Below, one piece after another: positions 58,080 through 64,000 of a DNA stretch of 64,000 bases. The number at the start of each line of letters is the position of its first letter. Positions within the stretch are counted from its first letter, which is position 1. The DNA is from Thinopyrum elongatum. Its lineage: Eukaryota; Streptophyta; Magnoliopsida; Poales; Poaceae. The DNA is taken from NCBI GenBank assembly GCA_011799875.1, contig CM022303.1, positions 737,348,939-737,412,938 on the forward strand, given 5' to 3'. The notes beneath the pieces are model-generated. The model saw only the letters and a program-made list of their open reading frames with translations. It did not search any database and was not told where the DNA came from. The translations under genes and the position numbers were made by a program.

Positions 58080-58651
58080 ATGGTCGACGCCGAGGTGAAG
58101 GGGAAGTGGACACGCTCCACCGTCACGGTGGGCTCAATCAAGGAGCTCAGGTCCGCGGGGTACATCCCTGTGGACACTGAGTGCCGCACGCCGGCGTCGA
58201 GCGAGACCGGCTGCTCCCAGTCTGCCATCCCTTCCCCCAAGAATGGTGAGGACGGTAATATTTGTTTCCCACCTCGTCCGAGGTCTGGGATTCCCCCTTC
58301 ACCGCTTTGTGATGGGGTTGATGTTTTATTATTGGTTGGGCTTCCACCATCTGGCTCTAAACTCCATTTAGCACATAGCTACCATCGTCGCACTTCGGGT
58401 TATGGCTGAAGATCTTCAGCGTCAAGCCGAAGAGCAACGGCTCCCAAGTCACTGAGTGCAGCGGAGCCATGATAAGCAAGCTTCCAAGGGTGCGCTGGCC
58501 GGAGGGCGTCTTTGTGGAGACCAAAGAGGTGTGGCAGCAAGAGTGGTTTTATATCACTAACATGCCTGCCCCAGGCTAGACAGAGATTCCCGCCTTTACG
58601 GGCGAGCCCTCGAAGAGACTCGTCTCCTGGACGAAGAAGGACCTTGATTGA
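58080..58651 (+). pseudogene. Gypsy-type transposon gag-like protein fragment (PF04195-like)
   Basis: Opens MVDAEVKGKWTRSTVTVGSI (IKELRSAGYIP follows), then a frameshift at about 58255 moves into VSHLVRGLGFPLHRFVMGLM, and a later frame gives LWLKIFSVKPKSNGSQVTEC, SGAMISKLPRVRWPEGVFVE and QQEWFYITNMPAPG, stop, then EIPAFTGEPSKRLVSWTKKD. The order and wording match the 'putative gypsy type transposon' domain of grass elements. At least two frameshifts and one stop disrupt it. No pol follows. Confidence 0.7.
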
Positions 58652-58951
58652 GGAAGTCTCTAACCATATTAACTGTCCTACTTATACTTTGTTATGCTCA
58701 TACCAAAAAATTGTATGTATGACATGTCCGTATAGATCATTCCGTGCTTATTATTTGGTTCAAACAGACAACTTATTAGTCACTTTTTTATTGCTTGGTA
58801 TCACCAACACGACAGGTACGTACGATCTCATCACGTTTCACGAATAAATGTCAGCATCAGCTGAATGTACCCGTGGCGACTTGAGAGACATTGGGATAAA
58901 ACTTGGAATGACTTGGCCTTTCCCCAACGAAGAAGGCTGGTTTTGCTTCAT

Positions 58952-59100
58952 ATTCCCTTCTCGTTGTTCTTGAGGTTAATGATCTGATTGATTGAGGAAC
59001 CCAGATTGACAACGTTGTGCTTGCGTTTGAACTGGCCGACGGTAAGGGTGCGGTAGTGCGGCGGGTTGTCCTCGCTGACGAACTCCTCAGCGGCAGGGGC
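58952..59100 (-). pseudogene. Unrecognised conserved-looking exon fragment
   Basis: The minus strand reads AAEEFVSEDNPPHYRTLTVG then QFKRKHNVVNLGSSINQIIN and LKNNEKGI before a stop. The stretch is free of stops, polar and protein-like, but I cannot name its family. It is bounded at the 5' side by GGGGCGGAGCCAGGATTT, a motif common at grass repeat ends, so capture by a transposon is possible. Confidence 0.35.
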
Positions 59101-59410
59101 GGAGCCAGGATTTTGGTGACGCTCTGGGCAGCAAGAAGCATGCTTGCGTGCATCTCCTGTATATCCTGAGTGTTTGTTAGATCATTTAGTGATAAATAAA
59201 ATAAAATGAGAGTACGCGAGCGAGAGTGGGAGTCACAGCGTGAAAGTTGCCGCTCAAGTCCTCCGCGATCGCCGTATAGTATGGAGTGGAGCGGGCAGCA
59301 GGTGGTTGTCCCGTGAGAGTCGGGCTTTGGTACGTACCTGCCGGATTTATATATATTTATTAGGGCAGCTGTCTATAATATGTATGGCGCTATAGACACG
59401 TCCTACAAAC

Positions 59411-59703
59411 CTGTGGTCGGAATGGTTAAGTGGACAGTGGTATTTCCAGCTCACCGGGGTTCAAGTCCTGGTGCTCGCATTTATCCTGGATTTATTTTAG
59501 CATTTACGGCGATGCGCATTTAGTGAGAGGAGACGTTCCCGTCGATTACGAGGCGCCTGTGATGACTTCGTCAAATTTCAAGATGATATGCCAGCTCAGT
59601 CTCTTGAAGGTGCTCATAGGGGTAGGGTGTGCGTGTGTGCGTTCATAGGGTTAAGTGTGTGCGCGTATATATAAGCACTTGCGCCTGTAATGTGTTAAAA
59701 AAA
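59411..59703 (+). mobile_element. tRNA-derived SINE
   Basis: A-box TGGTCGGAATGG (59414-59425) followed by TTAAG as in Ser/Leu tRNAs, B-box GGTTCAAGTCC (59458-59468), then a unique body, GTGTGCGTGTGTGCGTTCATAGGG and a short A-run (59697-59703). This plan fits cereal SINEs transcribed by pol III. Target duplications not found. Confidence 0.75.
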
Positions 59704-59810
59704 CAGGGTGTCTTTTTGGCTTAGATGCGTTGCATCAATCTTAGAGCAGGGTGCAAAGCCACGTACGTCAGCTGCATCATTCGTTCGGGATGTTTGGGTC
59801 CTCGCGCATA

Positions 59811-59828
59811 CCCCCCCCCCCCCCCCCC
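59811..59828. repeat. Poly-C run, 18 bases
   Basis: C18 after GCGCATA and before GCTGCATACC. Confidence 0.95.
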
Positions 59829-61700
59829 GCTGCATACCTATTTCGTTGACCCCAACGAAGCGGGTGAAAGCAGAGAGAGAAAGAGAGGATCCTGGCGATG
59901 TGGTCGCGAGATTGTCGGCGACTGCGACGGGAGGTAGCGACTTGGAGCAGAGGAGCTCGTAAGGGAGTCAGCCAGCAATAAGTATGGGCTACCGGTGGTG
60001 CACGGGCCGGATCTGGCCGGAATCAGGCCGAAGGCCGACGACGCGATGGGAGAAGGGGCAGCGTGCATGAGAGAGACGGACGCTCACCGTCCGAGCTCGG
60101 TGTCAGCGCCAGCACACTCGCCGGGCAGTGCGGCAAGCAGCAGCAGGCTCGATGGAGAAGGGCGGCGTGCAGGGGAGAGGCGGAGGCTCACCACCAGCAC
60201 GTTCCCTTGGGGGCGCTGCGCATCTTGTGTTGGCGCAACGAGGCCTCCTTCGCCTCGTCCCCGCCTTAGGAGGAGGCGGGGGACAAGCTGGAGCTCGATT
60301 CGTGGGCAGCCAGATCCGGGAGGCACACAGAAGAGGTCGCCGGGGGCTATTCTGGCTGGCCATGTTGCTGGGCCATCTGGTTCTGGCGACCAAGCCTCTG
60401 AGCAATTCGTCAGGGCAGGGAGGAGCACCTGATGTGTTCATCGCCGCCGATGACAAGGCGGGCGTCTCCAAGTCTAGGACAGCTCAATCGATGACCACAT
60501 ATCTGTGGGATTTCATCCATCTCCTCTGCATTGTGAGGCTGCTAAGCTTGCTGCCCTTTTTTTGCAACTCTAATCTGTTAGGAACTAGGAGGGTGAATAG
60601 CTCATATGCAACATCTTTGATGCGAATTGGAAAGAAAGTGATGTGGTTGAAGAAAATAGCTCACGTGCGACGTTTCTCACAGAACAATTTTAAGAAACGG
60701 ATGATGTTCGGGGATAGTTTGGGATTGATCCGGACAATCCGGTCACGAACGGGCATTTCGGGTCGGGGAAGTTTTTGGGTTAGGTGTGAGTGGGTATGTG
60801 GTCTGTGCAGAGAGGCTAGAGGTTTAGACATGAGGGAAAACGGAAGACCCGGTTGGTCTGGGAAAAGGTCAACGGAGAAAAACAGAGAAGTGGCAACTAC
60901 GAACATCTACGCATTTTATAAAAGCATCCGGATGAATCCGGTACGACGGCAACGGATTGCCGCTACAACGTGGACGATGCGATGATGAATGCAACAAACA
61001 AATAATTACCACGTCTATAATAAATATTACGCAAAAGAATCTGGAGACCGGTCTCGGGCTGGATGTCTTTATTTTATGTCAAGCCCCATCTTAGTAAGAA
61101 CGTCCCTCCCCAAAATTGTGTGTGGGTCCAATGTAGGAGCGGGGTTGCCGCCGAGAACTATGTCAAGGTTTCTGCTTTCACCTTCAACCAGAGATGGCAC
61201 AGGGATTGGTTCTACTGCTCCAACCTGTAGCCCGCGCTCCATGCGTTTAACGGTCGCGATCACGTACGTGTGGAGACAGGTTTGGAATGCATGCCTGAGA
61301 TGGCTGGCATTAAGGCCCTTGGATCGTCAGGAAAATCGTCAAAATTCAAACGATCCAAGGGCCTCGTCTCCCCATAATCTCCTTCTCCTAAAACCTTGCA
61401 ACAGTCTGATCTCCATCTGCACGCAAGCGATCGATGCAAAGCCCTGGAATTAACTTTGTTTAGAAAACAAGTTCCTCCTTGGAAGGCATTCCACTCACTA
61501 TATATGGGAGTTTTTCTAAGTACTATTTTACTTTGACATACTCCGTTTCACCACTGAAAATCTAGGCACAAGATGTGATGGCAATCATTTTGGTTCTCTT
61601 ATAAAATGTTGCACAAAGGAATCACCAGACAAAAAGTTCACGAGGTTTACAGTCCGACGAATTAAACGGTGAAAAACTTGCTAAGAATCACGAGAGTATC
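59829..61700. other. No gene confidently recognised
   Basis: GC-rich 59880-60480 has long overlapping ORFs in several frames on both strands, a composition effect; the longest (60128-60985, plus, 285 codons) has no known domain. A minus-strand frame at 61263-61069 (...IVLGGNPAPTLDPHTILGRD) looks protein-like but is unassigned. The rest is AT-rich. Confidence 0.4.
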
Positions 61701-61710
61701 TAGCAGTTAG

Positions 61711-61978
61711 CTAGTCTCCCGACCAGCCCCCTCCTCCGGACCACGAGAACCCTCCTCCTCCCGAGCCCCACGACGAAGAGCTTCCCGAGTCCCAGAAGCT
61801 CCCTGACGATGGCGAGGACACGTCCGACTCTGCCGGCGCAGAGGAGGAGGAGGAGTCCGCAGTAGAGTCTGGTCCAGTGGAAGATCGTCGGGGAGGCTTT
61901 TCATCGTCTAGAAGCGCCGCCATCTCCCAATCAGAATCATCATAATCATCAAGCAGGCTTCGGGAGATGCCATATCTG
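61711..61978 (-). CDS. Hypothetical protein, probable last exon
   Basis: The minus strand has a strong acceptor TGCCTTTCTCAG just before ATATGGCATC, then an open frame YGISRSLLDDYDDSDWEMAA, LLDDEKPPRRSSTGPDSTAD, a Ser-rich stretch and a Gly/Ser/Trp tail ending GGGGFSWSGGGGWSGD and a stop. No domain recognised. Acidic then Gly-rich composition suggests a disordered C-terminus. No upstream exon identified within the next 2 kb, so it may be a fragment. Confidence 0.4.
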
Positions 61979-62090
61979 AGAAAGGCACGCGCGACCAAGC
62001 AAATAAATTAATAAAACAAGATGCCGGCACGGTTTTTACTTGAATAACGAGCTTAGACATAGGAGCTTAATATTTAATACAGTTTTGCTA

Positions 62091-62250
62091 GAACTCATCT
62101 AGATGAGATATAATTTGGTCTCATTCACGTTTTATAGCCATTGGATGTGATGCTATAAGATGCGTGTGTGCTGACATGGGTGGTATCTGTTCTTGTTTTC
62201 CAGATGAATGAGTCCATATTATATCTCATAATTCTCATTTAGATGAGTTC
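62091..62250. mobile_element. MITE, 160 bp, with TA flanks
   Basis: GAACTCATCTAGATGAG at the left and CTCATTTAGATGAGTTC at the right form inverted ends, with further matching TATAAT..GG.CTCATTC inside. TA on both sides (62089-62090, 62251-62252). Superfamily uncertain. Confidence 0.75.
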
Positions 62251-62583
62251 TAGGTACTCTCTATCTATAATACCTAAATAGTTGATCCCCACTATCCTAA
62301 TTCTCTTGATATGCAGCCTATCCACCTCATCAGCCTTGCCACCTCAGCATTTTTCAACCAATGGTGTGATTCAACTATGGTAATTTTTTTAAGATATTAA
62401 ACTCTGCTTATTAATCGAACCAGACCTCCTCTGTCTTCCATTACCGATGAGTCGGTGTAAAACCTATTAAAGAGAAGCACATCAGTCGTCTCTCCTCTCC
62501 CTCGATTCAACCGAGCAAATCTATCCCCTTTTTCCCTACTCACCCCCGAGTCTGGTGTGGCGCCGAGATCCCATCTCACCCCC

Positions 62584-62916
62584 CAGGCGGCAGGACCGCC
62601 CGCTCGGCTCCCCTCTGCGATTCTCGCCGGATCCTCAAGTTATGTTCCCCTTCTCACCCCCCCCCCCCAGGCGGCAGGACCGCCCGCTCGGCTCCCCTTT
62701 GTGATTCTCGCCGGATCCTCAAGCTATGTTCCCCTTCTCACCTCCCCAGGCGGCAGGACCGCCCGCTCGGCTCCCCTCTGCGATTCTCGCCGGATCCTCA
62801 AGCTATGTTCCCCTTCTCACCCCCCCCCCCAGGCGGCAGGACCGCCCGCTCTCAAAAACGGCTCCGCTCCCCTCTGCGATTCTCGCCGGATCCTCAAGCT
62901 ATGTTCCCCTTCTCAG
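62584..62916. repeat. GC-rich tandem repeat, ~82 bp x 4
   Basis: Units start CAGGCGGCAGGACCGCCCGC at 62584, 62668, 62748 and 62830 (spacing 84, 80, 82), each ending CCCCTTCTCA plus a C run of varying length. Unit 4 has a 10-base insertion after CCGCTC. Confidence 0.93.
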
Positions 62917-63241
62917 TACCAGGAGAGCACCAAGCCAGGCCCGGCCACGCCGGTGCCCGCGTCCTTGGTTTCATGGTCCTCCTCAGCTGCCGGTCCAAAT
63001 CTGTGGTGCCATGGTCTGGAGTTGTTGGCAACGGCGGCCTCAGCCATGGGCTGGACGCGAGTGGTGGATCCAGCTCCCTGATCGGTTGACTAGAATCCCC
63101 AGCCTAGGAGTGGACGTGACGCCGGGAAGTACCTCGGTTGACAACGAAACTTGTAGGCACCAGAGCGCGTGCTTCATGCCCGGCAGCGGCGACGGAGCAG
63201 GAGGTGCGGCCTAGCAGGGGCCGGCGCGGCGGCGGTGCACG

Positions 63242-63490
63242 GTGAAGAACCTACAGTCGCTCTCCTTCGAGGATCTGTCACGGACGCTGGCGATGACGAG
63301 CATGGACTCCTTCACCCTGTACGAGCTCAAGTCCGTCACAAATCCACCTCCAAGTTCCTCGATGAGGTCGGCTTCGGCTTCGGCCCCATCTACAGGGACT
63401 GCGTTGACGGCGGCCTCCACCCGGGCCTCGCCCCGCATGCAGCAGGTCGTCCTAAAGTACCTCGGCCTCGAGAACAACAGCATGCAGGTG
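63242..63490 (+). pseudogene. Unrecognised GC-rich exon-like fragment
   Basis: Frame KNLQSLSFEDLSRTLAMTSM, DSFTLYELKS, then low-complexity Ser/Ala, QQVVLKYLGLENNSMQ and a donor-like CAG|GTGCATC near 63486. A +1 frame reads SKFLDEVGFGFGPIYRDCVD, so an indel is likely. The combination looks like a damaged plant exon; the family is not recognised. Confidence 0.3.
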
Positions 63491-64000
63491 CATCATGATT
63501 TGTTGGTATGTCGCCCTTGTTCGGTGCCACAGAGATCGTAGGTTAGTTCATTGGTTCAGTGATGACCGATTGATTTTTTTGTTTGTCGAACATGTAGAGG
63601 TGATGTATCTGGGGACGATGAGCAACGTGCAAGGCTGCACCTGCATGTGAGTCGGATGTCCTGCTCCTGTGTGTTCATCATGGGCTTGCGGCAACGGCGG
63701 CGAACTTCCCAGTACATCGACAGGTTCTGTACTCTGTTCTTCGAGATTTTTTCTGTCTTCAGTATTTCCTTCTAATGAAAAAAGGTCACATTCAGCATAC
63801 ACAGCTGATCAAAATCAGCCCTCTTGTGCCTTTCTTTCAGCCGTAACCCGACTGATAGAGCCAAAAGGATCCTACCGGCAGTGCGTGCTACACCAGTTTC
63901 TCACCTCCCCCACTTAGCTTCCAAGTAAATAGTAACAGCAATTATTAACAGGTTACATGTGTTTTCGCTTCGTCTCCCTCCTACCTTGATCTCAAACAAT

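Larger units (their letters stand above)
62264..64000 (+). mobile_element. Possible Helitron, 5' end only (runs off the window)
   Basis: A|TCTATAATACCTAAATAGTTG followed by ATCCACCTCATCA.CCTTGCCACCTCAGCATTT is similar to grass Helitron 5' ends, which start TC after A and share an AT-rich leader. The CTAG hairpin end is not in the window. Inside are GC-rich, gene-like sequences. Confidence 0.35.

Noticed and set aside
59092..59114. GGGGCGGAGCCAGGATTT as one end of a hAT-type MITE
   Set aside because: No inverted partner found within several hundred bases on either side.
60128..60985. 285-codon plus-strand ORF
   Set aside because: Long overlapping frames on both strands in a GC-rich stretch; no domain, no splice or promoter support, and the C-terminal half runs through AT-rich sequence.
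61069..61263. Minus-strand 64-codon frame ending ILGRDVLTKMGLDIK
   Set aside because: Protein-like but too short and unassigned; no flanking exons recognised.
1..64000. CRISPR arrays, bacterial operons, organelle insertions, centromeric satellite
   Set aside because: No spaced short direct repeats of CRISPR type, no ribosome-binding-site gene clusters, no recognisable plastid or mitochondrial genes, no satellite arrays seen.

Overview
This is plant nuclear DNA, almost certainly from a Triticeae grass (wheat, Aegilops or barley type). The evidence is nested LTR retrotransposons, including copia LTRs that open with the ATGCCCTAGAGGCAATAATAAA-type start and a gypsy LTR opening TGATACGTCTCCAACGTATC, together with Stowaway and Tourist MITEs, a TAGTCCCGGTT-type CACTA MITE, L1-type LINEs and one intron-containing host gene. 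No bacterial-style operons, CRISPR arrays, rRNA or canonical tRNA genes are visible.

Layout. 1-5890: a pol-less LTR retrotransposon (5' LTR cut by the window edge). 5891-24592: a low-complexity-of-origin block made of duplicated modules (here called W, X, Y, Z), broken up by a 4.7 kb LINE (7428-12137), a 4.8 kb Helitron (14019-18854), a 0.65 kb poly(A) retroposon (18948-19594) and two Tourist MITEs. 24593-25794: reversed copia LTR fragment. 25795-34440: a second copy of the first LTR element together with its flanking W module, so the element was already in place when the region was duplicated; this copy carries a gypsy solo LTR with a CACTA MITE inside it. 34262-34725: compact inverted-repeat cluster. 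34729-35798: unknown element with a plant-mobile-domain gene fragment, cut by a copia LTR (35799-37417). 37418-49595: a complete but mutated gypsy retrotransposon in minus orientation (3.2 kb LTRs, extra ORF, gag, protease, RT, RNase H, integrase with chromodomain-like tail).

49596-64000 is less TE-dense. It holds a LINE fragment, a Stowaway MITE, and the only apparently intact host gene: a two-exon BAHD acyltransferase (52380-54419, 460 aa) with its own TATA box and poly(A) signals. Beyond it are a broken 4-hydroxybenzoate polyprenyltransferase (COQ2-type) copy, a gypsy-type gag fragment, a tRNA-derived SINE, several unrecognised gene fragments, long poly-C runs, a MITE and an ~82 bp GC-rich tandem repeat beside a possible Helitron 5' end.

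Because several modules are present more than once, sister copies act as empty sites. This dates insertions relative to duplications: LTR element first, then duplication, then LINE, Helitron, retroposon, MITEs and solo LTR. I do not see a clearly novel biochemical system; the most informative objects are the duplication history, the Helitron, the inverted-repeat cluster and the BAHD gene with an altered DFGWG motif. All family assignments are by eye from sequence motifs, not from database searches.
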